Source: Acidimicrobiales bacterium
Lineage (GTDB): Bacteria; Actinomycetota; Acidimicrobiia; Acidimicrobiales; UBA8190
DNA: 42,474 bases
NCBI GenBank assembly: GCA_030040015.1
Contig: JASHUM010000058.1
Location: 1-42,474 of the forward strand
Direction of reading: 5' to 3'
In this document: positions 1 through 9,002 of the stretch, piece after piece
Layout of the letters: every line of letters starts with the position of its first letter
How positions within the stretch are numbered: position 1 is the first letter of the stretch
Notes under the pieces: generated by a model
Databases searched by the model: none
What the model was told of the DNA's origin: nothing
What the model saw: only the letters and a program-made list of their open reading frames with translations
Program-made: the position numbers and the translations under genes

Positions 1-8
1 CTGCTCTT

Positions 9-44
9 CTCGGGCGCTGACGGCCTCTCGGGCGCTGACGGCCC
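9..44. repeat. 18-bp tandem duplication
   Basis: Two head-to-tail copies of an 18-base unit (CTCGGGCGCTGACGGCCT, the second ending in C) lie downstream of the first oxidoreductase gene. The flanking gene to the left is outside the window, so I cannot tell whether the repeat is coding there. Confidence 0.7.
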
Positions 45-78
45 CAGGTGGCGGCGTGCCGGGCTCGGCGCCCGGGCG

Positions 79-1029
79 TCAACCCGCCGGGGAGAGGCCC
101 TCGACGGCTCGGCCCAGATCGTCGCCCCCGGGCAACAGGGCGAGGACGGGCACGGTCACTCCGTTGTCGACGTAACGCTGTACATGGCGCCGGCACGCTT
201 CGGGGGATCCGTGCACGATGAGGGCGTCGACGACTTCGTCCGGGATGGCCGAGAGGGCCGCCTTGCGGTCCCCCGCCTTCCAGGCGTCCCACATGCCCTT
301 GAGCAACGGGCCCCGTCCCAGCCATTCGTGGAAGGCGGCGTAGACGGCGACGTTGAGGTAGGCGGCGATGCCCATGCGCCCGACGAAGCGTGCCCGCTCG
401 ACGTCCTCGGTGGGGCACACGAAGATGCGGGCGACGACTTCTTTTCCCGGGCCGATCTCGGGCACCACCTGCCGGACGTCGTCGGCCGAAAGCCAGTTGA
501 CGATGGCGCCGTTCGCTTCCCGTCCCGCCAGCCGGAGCATGCCCGGACGCAGGGCGGCCACGTAGACGGGCGGAGGCTGCTCGATCCGCCTCCCGAGCCG
601 GAAGCCCCGCACGGTGAAGGTCTCGAAGGAGGCGTCGACCTTCTCCCCGCTGAGGGCGAGGCGGAGGAACCTGACCGTGTCGCGCACCCGCTTGTACGGC
701 TCGTCGAACGCGGTGGCGTTCCACCGCTCGACGATCACGTCGGAGGACGACCCGATGCCGAGGGCGAAGCGCCCGGGTGCCAGCTCGGCCAGGGTGGCCG
801 CCTGCATGGCCAGCAGGCCCGGCCCCCTGGTGTACACGGGCACCACCGCCGTCCCCAGCCGGAGCCCGGGTGCGCTCAGCGCCGCCACGGCCAGGGGGGT
901 GAAGCCGTCGGCGGCGTTCGCCTCCCCGGTCCACACGTCGGTGTAGCCCAGCTCGGAGAGCCGCTCGAACCAGCGCCGATGCTCGGACAAGGGCACGTCG
1001 TCGAAGGGCACGGTCATCCCGTATCGCGC
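79..1029 (-). CDS. LLM class F420-dependent oxidoreductase
   Basis: Luciferase-like monooxygenase fold protein of 316 residues, expected to use reduced F420 or FMN; the substrate is unknown. The N-terminus (MARYGMTVPF) is the first beta strand of the family, followed by LGYTDVWTGEA, an RLGTAVVPV strand and the conserved APGRFALGIGSSSDV segment, with a PPVYVAALRPGM strand in the second half. I place the start at GTG 1029 because it fits the usual family N-terminus and lies 7 bases after a TAACAC -10-like box; ATG 1017 is an alternative. The family call is secure. F420 use is inferred from actinobacterial relatives, and the gene is not in an informative operon. Confidence 0.88.
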   Translation of the reverse strand, partial: ARYGMTVPFDDVPLSEHRRWFERLSELGYTDVWTGEANAADGFTPLAVAALSAPGLRLGTAVVPVYTRGPGLLAMQAATLAELAPGRFALGIGSSSDVIVERWNATAFDEPYKRVRDTVRFLRLALSGEKVDASFETFTVRGFRLGRRIEQPPPVYVAALRPGMLRLAGREANGAIVNWLSADDVRQVVPEIGPGKEVVARIFVCPTEDVERARFVGRMGIAAYLNVAVYAAFHEWLGRGPLLKGMWDAWKAGDRKAALSAIPDEVVDALIVHGSPEACRRHVQRYVDNGVTVPVLALLPGGDDLGRAVEGLSPAG

Positions 1030-1068
1030 CACCGCAGGAGTGTTACACCCAGGGCCCATCATGGCCAC

Positions 1069-1266
1069 ATGCAGGAACCGCTGCCCCTCACCGTCGAGAA
1101 CCCGGGCCGCCTCCGCTCCTCGCTCGCCGCCCGGCGCCGGGAGGATGCCGACTGGCGCATCGACGCCCGCACCCGCCGGGTGGGGCTCGCCGGCGTGGCC
1201 CGGGCCCGGGCCGTGCTGGAAGCGACCAAGGCGGCACAGCGCTCCACCGAGCCCGACGCCGCCTGA
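1069..1266 (+). CDS. Small basic hypothetical protein (65 aa)
   Basis: A short reading frame starting MQEPLPLTVENPGRLRSSLA and ending in TEPDAA. It is rich in Arg and Ala, with a predicted helical stretch (VGLAGVARARAVLEATKAAQ). It fits between the divergent oxidoreductase and the deacetylase gene without overlap. No Shine-Dalgarno site sits at the usual distance; a GCAGGAG lies about 28 bases upstream. I do not recognise a family. It could be a chance frame in GC-rich DNA, so confidence is modest. Confidence 0.4.
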   Translation: MQEPLPLTVENPGRLRSSLAARRREDADWRIDARTRRVGLAGVARARAVLEATKAAQRSTEPDAA

Positions 1267-1335
1267 GCCGCCCTGCGCCCGGCCGGCGCGGCTGCGTCGA
1301 GGTCAGCGCCCGCCGGGGTGAGCGGGCGCTCGGTG

Positions 1336-1341
1336 TACCGT
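1336..1341 (+). promoter_or_regulatory. Candidate -10 box (TACCGT), leaderless start
   Basis: TACCGT matches the actinobacterial TAnnnT -10 pattern and ends 7 bases before ATG 1349, so transcription would begin at or next to the start codon. No clear -35 element is visible. No Shine-Dalgarno precedes this ATG, which fits a leaderless mRNA. Confidence 0.5.
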
Positions 1342-1348
1342 CGACTGC

Positions 1349-2179
1349 ATGCCCACGCTGGCCGAGCGACTGGGGTATGCGCCCGACGCCAAGCTGCTCA
1401 TCTTGAACTGCGACGATCTGGGGTTCTGTCACGCGGCCAACGTCGGCGTGTTCGAGTCACTGCGCCAAGGCCTGGCCACGAGCGCCAGCCTCATGGTCCC
1501 CTGCCCATGGGCCCGGGGGGCGGCAGCCGAGTACCGGGGCGAGGACGTCGGGGTGCACCTGACCCTCAATGCCGAGCTCGACCTGTACCGGTGGGGGCCC
1601 ATCACCCAGGCCCCCTCGCTCCTCGACGGCGACGGGGGGTTCCCCCGCACCGTGGACGACGTGTGGGACCACGCCGATCTCGACGAGGTGCGGCGCGAAT
1701 GCCGGGCCCAGATGGAGCGGGCCATCTTGTGGGGCTTCGACGTGAGCCACCTCGACGCCCATCTCGGCGTGCTCTTGTTCCGGCCGGAGTTCTTCGACGT
1801 GTACCTGGAGCTGGCGGTCGAGTTCCGGCTCCCCATCCGGCTGTCGGGCGCCCCGGGCGAGGCCCGGGCCGGCTTCCCCTTTCGTGCCCTGGCCGCCGAC
1901 GAAGGCGTTGTGTTCCCCGACGACCTCGTCGTCACCAGCGGGACCGGGGCCCGACAGGCCCTGCTCGGCACCCTGGCCGGCCTGGCCCCCGGTGTGACCG
2001 AGGTGTTCCTGCGGCCGGCGGTGGCGAGCGACGAGCTCGCCGCCCTGACGCCGGACTGGCCCATGCGGGTGGACGATTACGACCTGCTCGTGGGCGACAA
2101 GGAGCTTCGGGCCGCCATCGAGGAGTCGGGGGCACAGCTCATCGGGTACCGGCCGCTGCGGCGGCTCATGCGGGACTGA
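1349..2179 (+). CDS. YdjC/ChbG-family carbohydrate deacetylase
   Basis: A 276-residue protein of the ChbG/HpnK (YdjC) deacetylase family, metal-dependent TIM-barrel-like enzymes that remove acetyl groups from N-acetylated sugars. Metal-site motifs are visible in order: NCDDLGFCHAAN near residue 20 (the DD pair), GVHLTLNAE near 70, and SHLDAHLG near 135 (HxxxH-type). Length is normal. The ATG is preceded by a -10 box rather than a ribosome-binding site. It stands alone on the plus strand and ends at a strong hairpin facing the SCP2 gene. The natural substrate cannot be read from sequence; chitooligosaccharides or glycolipid head groups are the family's known choices. Confidence 0.88.
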   Translation: MPTLAERLGYAPDAKLLILNCDDLGFCHAANVGVFESLRQGLATSASLMVPCPWARGAAAEYRGEDVGVHLTLNAELDLYRWGPITQAPSLLDGDGGFPRTVDDVWDHADLDEVRRECRAQMERAILWGFDVSHLDAHLGVLLFRPEFFDVYLELAVEFRLPIRLSGAPGEARAGFPFRALAADEGVVFPDDLVVTSGTGARQALLGTLAGLAPGVTEVFLRPAVASDELAALTPDWPMRVDDYDLLVGDKELRAAIEESGAQLIGYRPLRRLMRD

Positions 2180-2185
2180 CCGACC

Positions 2186-2202
2186 GACGGCCGGGGGCCG
2201 TC
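2186..2202. terminator. Perfect 7-bp hairpin between convergent genes
   Basis: GACGGCC, loop GGG, GGCCGTC forms a perfect stem between the converging deacetylase (ends 2179) and SCP2 (ends 2226) genes. There is no long T-run on either side, so it would be an L-shaped, U-poor terminator, as is common in high-GC actinobacteria. Its position makes it able to act in both directions. Confidence 0.5.
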
Positions 2203-2225
2203 TCCCGGCCCGGGCCGGTGCGGAC

Positions 2226-2612
2226 CTAGAACTCGGTGATGGCCGAGATCTCGGACTGGAGCTGCTTGTACTCCGGCGAGTTGGTGATGGGCAGGAGCGA
2301 CATCACCTTGGCCATGTTCCCGGTCACCTTGACCTTGCCCTGCATGAAGGCGGCGTTGGCGTCGAGCTCGCCCTTCTGGATCTTCATGGCGTCGTCGTAG
2401 CCGGTGGTCAAGGTGACCTCGGCGTCGCCGAGGTGTCCGCGCTGGCTCTCGAGGATCTTGCCGTTCTCGAGGACCCAGTAGTACTCGATGTCCCCCTCGG
2501 GGCTCCCGGTGACCACGTACTGCATGCGGGCCGAGGCTCCCGGCCGCTCGGGCTGGTCCTCCGCCATCTTCCTGGTCTCGTCCAGCCACTCCTGGCTCAG
2601 CCACTTGGACAT
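2226..2612 (-). CDS. SCP2 sterol-carrier-domain protein
   Basis: A 128-residue single-domain SCP2-like protein. The core pattern is visible: a YVVTGSPEGDIEYYWVLENGKI strand region broken by a turn, then AEVTLTTGYDDAMKIQKGELDANAAFMQGKVKVTG (here cited as spans), and a closing SLLPITNSPEY helix. The family binds hydrophobic ligands such as sterols or acyl chains in a tunnel; the ligand here is unknown. ATG 2612 is chosen because GGGAGG lies at good spacing upstream. It follows mca by 75 bases on the same strand. It ends in TAG. Confidence 0.87.
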   Translation of the reverse strand: MSKWLSQEWLDETRKMAEDQPERPGASARMQYVVTGSPEGDIEYYWVLENGKILESQRGHLGDAEVTLTTGYDDAMKIQKGELDANAAFMQGKVKVTGNMAKVMSLLPITNSPEYKQLQSEISAITEF

Positions 2613-2687
2613 CTGTTGCCTCCCTGGTCGCACCGTGACACCGGGACCTCCCCGGCGTGCGGTCCCCTGGCCGCACGCCGCCGGATG

Positions 2688-3611
2688 TTATCGAGTGGCC
2701 GCCTCGCGCACACCGGCGAACAGGTCGTCCTCGAGGACCTGCTCGTCGTCCTCGGCCCCAGACGCCGAGGGCGCCCCGTGCCGGGCCACGACCAGGCCGG
2801 GGGTCGTCCGGGCGAGGACGTACTCATCGACCGGATGCACGGTGCGCGCCACCTCGGGGGGCAGGCCGAACCAGAACGGCGACTCGGGATCGATCTGGGT
2901 GGCATGTGCCAGCAGGGCCCGACGCCGGACGTCGGCATAGGCGGAGACGTCGATGCGCGTCGTGTACACCCGGTCCTGGGAACGGGCTCGCTCCACCCAT
3001 CCCTCGTCGAACGGGGACTCCAGTCCGAGCTCGGTGAACTTGGCGTGCATGGCCAGGATCCGCCTCCCGGAGAAGCCGACGTAATACAGCTTGGCCGGCT
3101 GCCACGGCGGCCCGGCACCTCGGTGGGCCCTGGGGTCGCCGGCGGCGTCGAAGGCGGCGATCGAGATGTCGTGGACGCGCAGGTGGTCCGGGTGCGGGTA
3201 CCCGCTCTGGTCCTCGTCGTAGGTGACGATCACCTGGGGCCGCTCCCGGCGCACCACCTCGACCAAGCGCCCGACCGCCTCCTCCAACGGGGCGCGGGCG
3301 AAGCACGCCGGGTTCTCGTTGGCCGGCGTGCCGGGCATGCCCGAGTCGCGATAACCGAGGAGGACGACCTCGTCGTAGCCGATGACCGCCGCTGAGGCGG
3401 CCAGCTCGCGCATGCGCAGCGCGGGAAGGTCGGCACGGACCTCGGGGGTGTCCATGGCCGGGTTGAGGATGTCGCCCTCCTCTCCCCCCGTACAGCACAC
3501 GAGCACCGTTCGAACACCCTGGTCGTGGTAGCGGGCCACGGTGGCCGCACCCTTCGACGCCTCGTCGTCGGGGTGGGCGTGGACGGTCAACAGGCACAGC
3601 TGCTCGGTCAC
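2688..3611 (-). CDS. mca: Mycothiol S-conjugate amidase
   Basis: A 307-residue PIG-L/LmbE-type zinc amidase closest to Mca, which cleaves mycothiol S-conjugates of electrophiles and drugs so that the mercapturate can leave the cell. Zinc-site motifs are visible: HAHPDDEASKG near residue 12 (HPDDE) and YPHPDHLRVHD near 140 (HPDH). The AHPDDEASKGAAT form and the FWFGLPPE segment near the C-terminus favour Mca over the related MshB deacetylase. GTG 3611 is preferred over TTG 3620 because TACCTT ends 7 bases upstream of it, the leaderless geometry seen at other genes here. It implies that this organism makes mycothiol. Confidence 0.87.
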   Translation of the reverse strand: MTEQLCLLTVHAHPDDEASKGAATVARYHDQGVRTVLVCCTGGEEGDILNPAMDTPEVRADLPALRMRELAASAAVIGYDEVVLLGYRDSGMPGTPANENPACFARAPLEEAVGRLVEVVRRERPQVIVTYDEDQSGYPHPDHLRVHDISIAAFDAAGDPRAHRGAGPPWQPAKLYYVGFSGRRILAMHAKFTELGLESPFDEGWVERARSQDRVYTTRIDVSAYADVRRRALLAHATQIDPESPFWFGLPPEVARTVHPVDEYVLARTTPGLVVARHGAPSASGAEDDEQVLEDDLFAGVREAATR

Positions 3612-3618
3612 CCGTCCC

Positions 3619-3624
3619 AAGGTA
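3619..3624 (-). promoter_or_regulatory. Candidate -10 box (TACCTT) for mca
   Basis: On the minus strand GGTACCTT is followed by 7 bases (GGGACGG) and then GTG 3611. This predicts a leaderless mca transcript. Confidence 0.5.
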
Positions 3625-3721
3625 CCGGGCAGGGGTCCCCGGCCCGAGCAAACGCCGGCGGCGACGGGGCTCCCACCAGGAGCGTCACCTGAGGCGCGGC
3701 AGGAACGGGGGCCGGCTCACC

Positions 3722-3727
3722 TATGCT
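3722..3727 (+). promoter_or_regulatory. Candidate -10 box (TATGCT) for the psp operon
   Basis: TATGCT fits TAnnnT and lies about 70 bases before pspA. Unlike the leaderless genes, pspA has its own ribosome-binding site (AGAAGGGGG at about 3779-3786), consistent with a leadered message. No convincing -35 element or PspF-type sigma-54 site is visible. Confidence 0.35.
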
Positions 3728-3795
3728 CATCGGGTGGAACGCCGCGGACGAGCACGCCCGGTGACCACACGATAGGCAGAAGGGGGCCGCACGCC

Positions 3796-4620
3796 ATGGG
3801 CGTGTTCCAACGCTTGGCGAACATCTTCCGGGCCAAGGCGAACAAGCTGCTCGACCGGGCCGAGGACCCGCGCGACACCCTCGACCTGTCCTACGAGAAG
3901 CAGCTCGAGAACCTCCAGAAAGTCCGCCGCTCCGTGGCCGAGGTGGCCACGGCCAAGAAGCGCATCGAGATGCAGGCCGCCCAGCTTCAGCAACAGGGGG
4001 CCAAGCTCCAGGACCAGGCTCGGCAGGCGCTCGGGCAGAACCGAGAGGACCTGGCCCGCGAGGCGCTCACCCGCCGCTCGGCCATCGCCGCCGAGTTGAC
4101 CGACCTCGAGACCCAACACAGCCAGATCGCCGCCCAGCAGGAGAAGCTCACCGAGACCGTGCAGCGGATCCAGGGCCAGGTCGAACAGTTCCGGACCCGC
4201 AAGGAGACCATGAAGGCCAGCTACACGGCGGCCGAGGCCCAGTCCAAGATCGGCGAGGCCACCGCCGGGATCAGCGCCTCCATGAACGACGCCGGCATGG
4301 CCCTGCAACGGGCCCAGGACAAGATCGCCGACATGCAGGCGCGTGCCGGCGCCATCGACGAGCTCCTCGAATCGGGGGCGCTCACCGATCTCACCAGCAG
4401 TCGTGACGACATCCAGGCCCAGCTCGACAAGGCGGCCAGCACCTCGCAGGTCGACCAGGAGCTGGCCGCACTCAAATCCGAACTCGGCACCGGCCCGGCC
4501 GGCGCGCTGGCAGCCGGAGCCCATGACGCAGACGCCCAAGAAGCGCACGCCGAAGAGGCACAGGCCGAACAGGCACCGACCAACGGTGTCCGAGCAGAGC
4601 ACCCAGAGGTGAGCACCTGA
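3796..4620 (+). CDS. pspA: PspA/IM30 membrane-stress protein
   Basis: A 274-residue PspA/Vipp1 (ESCRT-III-like) protein that binds and stabilises the inner face of the stressed membrane. The N-terminus MGVFQRLANIFRAKANKLLD is the amphipathic membrane-binding helix, followed by the conserved DPRDTLDLSYEKQLENLQ and a long coiled coil to about residue 235. The last about 35 residues are an Ala/Glu/Asp/His-rich acidic tail that most PspA proteins lack. The ATG has a good ribosome-binding site. Its stop overlaps the htpX start by one base (TGATG), so the two are translationally coupled. Confidence 0.95.
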   Translation: MGVFQRLANIFRAKANKLLDRAEDPRDTLDLSYEKQLENLQKVRRSVAEVATAKKRIEMQAAQLQQQGAKLQDQARQALGQNREDLAREALTRRSAIAAELTDLETQHSQIAAQQEKLTETVQRIQGQVEQFRTRKETMKASYTAAEAQSKIGEATAGISASMNDAGMALQRAQDKIADMQARAGAIDELLESGALTDLTSSRDDIQAQLDKAASTSQVDQELAALKSELGTGPAGALAAGAHDADAQEAHAEEAQAEQAPTNGVRAEHPEVST

Positions 4621-5555
4621 TGGCGATCTCCCGCCGCATCCCCGCCGATCACGGGCTGAACGCCCGGATGTTCATGACCGGACTGTTCATGGTCATCCTC
4701 TATGCCGCCTTCATCGGCATCCTCTTCGCCATCTTGAAGAGCATCGTCATCATCGTCGTCATCGCCGGAGGGCTGCTGTTCTGCCAGTACTGGTTCTCGG
4801 ACAAGATCGCCCTGTTCGGCATGAAGGGCCACGTCGTCACGCCCGAGCAGGAACCCGAGCTCCATGCCGTGGTCGACCGGCTCTGCGCCCTGGCCGACAT
4901 GAAGAAGCCCAGGGTGGCCGTGTCCGAGATGGACATGCCCAACGCCTTCGCCACAGGACGGAGCCCCAAGAACGCCGTGGTGTGCGCCACCCGGGGCATC
5001 ATGCGCCGGCTGAGCGAGCCCGAGCTCGAGGCGGTACTGGCCCACGAGCTCTCGCACGTCGCCCACCGTGACGTGGCCGTGATGACCATCGCCAGTTTCC
5101 TCGGGATGCTGGCCGGCCTGCTCATGCGCATGATGATGTTCGCCGGGCTCTTCGGAGGATTCGGGGGGCGCGGTGGGCGGGGCAACCAGGGAGCGGGGCA
5201 GATCGTGCTCGTCGAGATGGCCGTGCTGCTGGTCTCGGCCATCGTCTACGCCATCAGCTACATGTTGACCATGGCCTTGTCCCGCTACCGGGAGCTGGCC
5301 GCCGACCGCTCCGGCGCCATCCTCATCGGCCGGCCCTCACTGTTGGCCTCGGCCCTGGTCAAGGTCACCGGCGAGATGGCGCGCATCCCCACCCGCGACC
5401 TGCGCTCCGCCGAGCACTTCAACGCCTTCTACTTCACACCCGCCCTGGCCCAGGGCACGAGCCTGTCGTCACTGTTCTCCACCCACCCGCCGTTGCAGAA
5501 GCGTCTGGACCAGCTGGCCAAGCTCGAGGCCGAGATGGCCGGTCCGGCCGCCTGA
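4620..5555 (+). CDS. htpX: HtpX-like M48 membrane metalloprotease
   Basis: A 311-residue integral-membrane zinc protease that degrades misfolded membrane proteins. There is a hydrophobic segment pair at about 17-58, the zinc-binding HELSH at 142-146, a further pair of membrane segments between about 155 and 225 separated by a Gly-rich loop (GGFGGRGGRG), and the third zinc-ligand region SRYRELAADR. The C-terminus carries STHPPLQKRL, typical of the family. It is coupled to pspA by a one-base overlap and is followed by pspAB, which suggests joint surveillance of membrane damage. Confidence 0.95.
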   Translation: MAISRRIPADHGLNARMFMTGLFMVILYAAFIGILFAILKSIVIIVVIAGGLLFCQYWFSDKIALFGMKGHVVTPEQEPELHAVVDRLCALADMKKPRVAVSEMDMPNAFATGRSPKNAVVCATRGIMRRLSEPELEAVLAHELSHVAHRDVAVMTIASFLGMLAGLLMRMMMFAGLFGGFGGRGGRGNQGAGQIVLVEMAVLLVSAIVYAISYMLTMALSRYRELAADRSGAILIGRPSLLASALVKVTGEMARIPTRDLRSAEHFNAFYFTPALAQGTSLSSLFSTHPPLQKRLDQLAKLEAEMAGPAA

Positions 5556-5589
5556 TCAGGCACCGCCGAGGACCGACCGTCAGCAACTG

Positions 5590-6219
5590 ATGGGACTGCT
5601 CGACACCATCTTGGGCCGGACCAAGCCGGTCCGGGCCAACCTTGACGCCCTCTTCGCCCTCCCGACGGCGGCCGTCACCCTGCAGACCTCGGCCGGCTTG
5701 GTCACGAGCGGCCACGCCGGGGTGTGCTTCAAACCCCCGACGGGCCAGTCCTTCGAAGAGGTGCAGGCCGAGCTCGAACAGGTCCTGCGAACCGGGGACC
5801 AGTCCGCAGGGAGTGGCATGCCCGAGGTGCGCCACGTGGGTGACCGCTTCGGGTACCGCTGGATCCTCATCGACTGTACGGCCATGGACGACCTCGTCAC
5901 CCGCGTCCACGTGGTGCACTCCTCGCTGGAGGACGCCGGATGGAGCACCCAGCTCCTGTGCTCGGTGTTCGGGTTCGTGCCGTCGGGGGCCGACGACGTG
6001 ACCGACGCCGTGAGCCGGCCCCTGTACATCGTGTATCTGGCCAAGCGGGGCACCTTCTACCCCTTTGCCCCCACCGGCGAAGAGGAGCGCGACAGCGAGC
6101 TCGAGCTGCGCATCCGCAGCCTCTTGGGCTCCGACCTACCGGTCGAGTCCGACCTCAGCCGGTGGTTCCCGCTGTGGGACCTGCCCCTGTCCGGCTCCGG
6201 GACCGGCGCCGCCCACTGA
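5590..6219 (+). CDS. pspAB: PspA-associated protein PspAB
   Basis: A 209-residue soluble protein matching, from memory, the PspAB family often encoded beside pspA and htpX in actinobacteria and haloarchaea. Visible features are the start MGLLDTILGRTKPV, a FALPTAAVTL strand, the GHAGVCFKP motif, and a C-terminal half with RPLYIVYLAKRGTFYPFAP followed by a WFPLWDLP ending. Its biochemical role is unknown; the context predicts a partner or regulator of PspA and HtpX. It starts 34 bases after htpX with no evident ribosome-binding site. Its 3' end overlaps the convergent DUF6687-like gene by 65 bases. Confidence 0.85.
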   Translation: MGLLDTILGRTKPVRANLDALFALPTAAVTLQTSAGLVTSGHAGVCFKPPTGQSFEEVQAELEQVLRTGDQSAGSGMPEVRHVGDRFGYRWILIDCTAMDDLVTRVHVVHSSLEDAGWSTQLLCSVFGFVPSGADDVTDAVSRPLYIVYLAKRGTFYPFAPTGEEERDSELELRIRSLLGSDLPVESDLSRWFPLWDLPLSGSGTGAAH

Positions 6220-7189
6220 GCCCTGCTCGTCGGAGCGTCCGGGCGCGCCGACCTTCGGCGAGGGCGCGCTGCAGCTCGGACAGGAACCGCTCGGGGGACA
6301 ACGTGCTCTCGGCGCCGTCGGCACGGCGCAGCGCCGGGGTGATGGCGCCGGTCCCCTCGAAGACCCACCGGCCTCCGTCCTCCTCGGCCGCCTCCAGGGT
6401 CAGCGCCAGCGGATCGAGGTCGACCCGCGGCATCACGCCACGGCTCACGAGACGCACCCACGACTCGTAGCGGTAGCGCACGTCGTACCGCCTGCCCACG
6501 ATGGTGGCCACCCGGAGACAGCTGGTGACGCTGTGGATGGCGGCAGGGTGGACGGGCGCATCTCGCCACCCGGCGCGCCCGAGCAGCGCGGCGTCCTCGT
6601 CGACCCGCACCACGGCCAAGTCGAGCCTTCGGTTCTCGGCGACGGTGACCGCACCGCGCCGGCGGAGCTCGCAAGCGGCGTCGAAGGCATCTGCCTCGTG
6701 GCCCCACAGTTCCTCGAAACGCTCGGGATGGGCCGCCAAGGCCGGCAGCTGAGCCAGGGCGCGCTCGGTGGCAGCCTCGGTGCCACCCTCCCCCGCCAGC
6801 GCGGCCAGGGCGAACGCCACGAGCGCCGGGGGACGCTCGGACACGACGTCGAAGTCCCCCACCCAGGCGGCCGAGCGCAACTCCGGCGCGTGGTGGGCGG
6901 CCAGGGCGTCGTCCACCAGGAGCCCGAGGGCGATGACCCCGTCGGCGTCGTAATGGTCGACGGTCGCCAACTCGGCCCCCGCGGGCAGGGCGCGGGGACG
7001 GTTCCTGGCCCGCAGGACGATCTCCGCCGAGGTATCGGCCCACAGCGAGCGCGGCGTGGGCGTGGCCGGCCAATGAGACAGGGTGTAGAGGCTCCCGGGC
7101 CCAGGAGCGCCGTCCACCACGACGTGGGGCCGGCTCAGGAGCTCGGAGGCGGGGACGTAGCGGAAGGTCCCTCGCCGGCGCGCCGTCAC
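6155..7189 (-). CDS. DUF6687-like protein
   Basis: A 344-residue protein that resembles the uncharacterised DUF6687 family by recall: a HWPATPTPRSLWADTSAE region near residue 40, then a VDHYDADGVIALGLL motif near 78 (an Asp/His-rich site reminiscent of DHH-type metal sites), and a long helical C-terminal part. Function is unknown. The last about 30 residues are Arg/Ser/Gly-rich and are encoded in the 65-base overlap with pspAB, so the end may be a recent extension. The GTG start overlaps the stop of the pterin dehydratase gene (GTGA), so the two genes are coupled. Confidence 0.7.
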   Translation of the reverse strand: MTARRRGTFRYVPASELLSRPHVVVDGAPGPGSLYTLSHWPATPTPRSLWADTSAEIVLRARNRPRALPAGAELATVDHYDADGVIALGLLVDDALAAHHAPELRSAAWVGDFDVVSERPPALVAFALAALAGEGGTEAATERALAQLPALAAHPERFEELWGHEADAFDAACELRRRGAVTVAENRRLDLAVVRVDEDAALLGRAGWRDAPVHPAAIHSVTSCLRVATIVGRRYDVRYRYESWVRLVSRGVMPRVDLDPLALTLEAAEEDGGRWVFEGTGAITPALRRADGAESTLSPERFLSELQRALAEGRRARTLRRAGLSGRRRSRSRTGAGPTAGTTG

Positions 7190-7482
7190 CGGGTGGGTGC
7201 CTCGGGCTCCAGCTCGTCGATGCGCCTGGCCAGCCGGAGATCCGCGTCGGTGATGCCGCCGGCGGAATGGGTCTGGAGCCGCAACGTGACCACGTTCCAG
7301 CGGATGTCGACGTCCGGATGGTGGTCGACCTCCTCGGCCAGGGCGCCCACCGCGTTCACGTAGGCAAGGGAGTCGGCGAAGTCGCGTCCGCGCCGCGCCT
7401 TGACGAGCTCGTCGCCCTCCCTCTGCCAGTGAAGGCCTCCGTCCAGCGCGGCGTCGACGGCCCCGGGGTCGAGGACGCTCAT
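7186..7482 (-). CDS. Pterin-4a-carbinolamine dehydratase
   Basis: A 98-residue pterin-4a-carbinolamine dehydratase (PCD/DCoH family), which dehydrates 4a-hydroxy-tetrahydropterin. The family signature EEVDHHPDVDIRWNVV is present around residues 50-65, with the catalytic HHPD, then LRLQTHSAGGIT. Length matches the family. No aromatic amino acid hydroxylase is visible nearby, so the substrate source is unclear; in bacteria such proteins can also serve molybdopterin or folate salvage. The ATG has a GGAGG site upstream, and its stop overlaps the start of the DUF6687-like gene. Confidence 0.88.
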   Translation of the reverse strand: MSVLDPGAVDAALDGGLHWQREGDELVKARRGRDFADSLAYVNAVGALAEEVDHHPDVDIRWNVVTLRLQTHSAGGITDADLRLARRIDELEPEAPTR

Positions 7483-7522
7483 CGCCTTGCCCTCCTCGAC
7501 GCGTCGGCGGTGGGTGGCGGTG

Positions 7523-8914
<1,392 letters not shown>

Positions 8915-8921
8915 GCGCGGG

Positions 8922-8927
8922 AGGCTA
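8922..8927 (-). promoter_or_regulatory. Candidate -10 box (TAGCCT) for fumC
   Basis: On the minus strand TGTAGCCT is followed by 7 bases and ATG 8914. This predicts a leaderless fumC mRNA. The identical hexamer stands before the divergent ald gene. Confidence 0.5.
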
Positions 8928-8990
8928 CAGCCCACCCGGTCGGGGCCCGAACCGGTCGTCGACCTCCCCCGATAACCGAGAGGCGGGCGG

Positions 8991-8996
8991 TAGCCT
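8991..8996 (+). promoter_or_regulatory. Candidate -10 box (TAGCCT) for ald
   Basis: GGTAGCCT is followed by 6 bases (CGCCAG) and then GTG 9003. There is no purine-rich ribosome-binding site, so a leaderless ald transcript is predicted. Confidence 0.5.
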
Positions 8997-9002
8997 CGCC
9001 AG

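Noticed and set aside
2077-2676. Minus-strand 199-codon frame overlapping the SCP2 gene
   Set aside because: It is a His/Arg/Pro-rich shadow frame; the SCP2 frame has clear family sequence and a ribosome-binding site.
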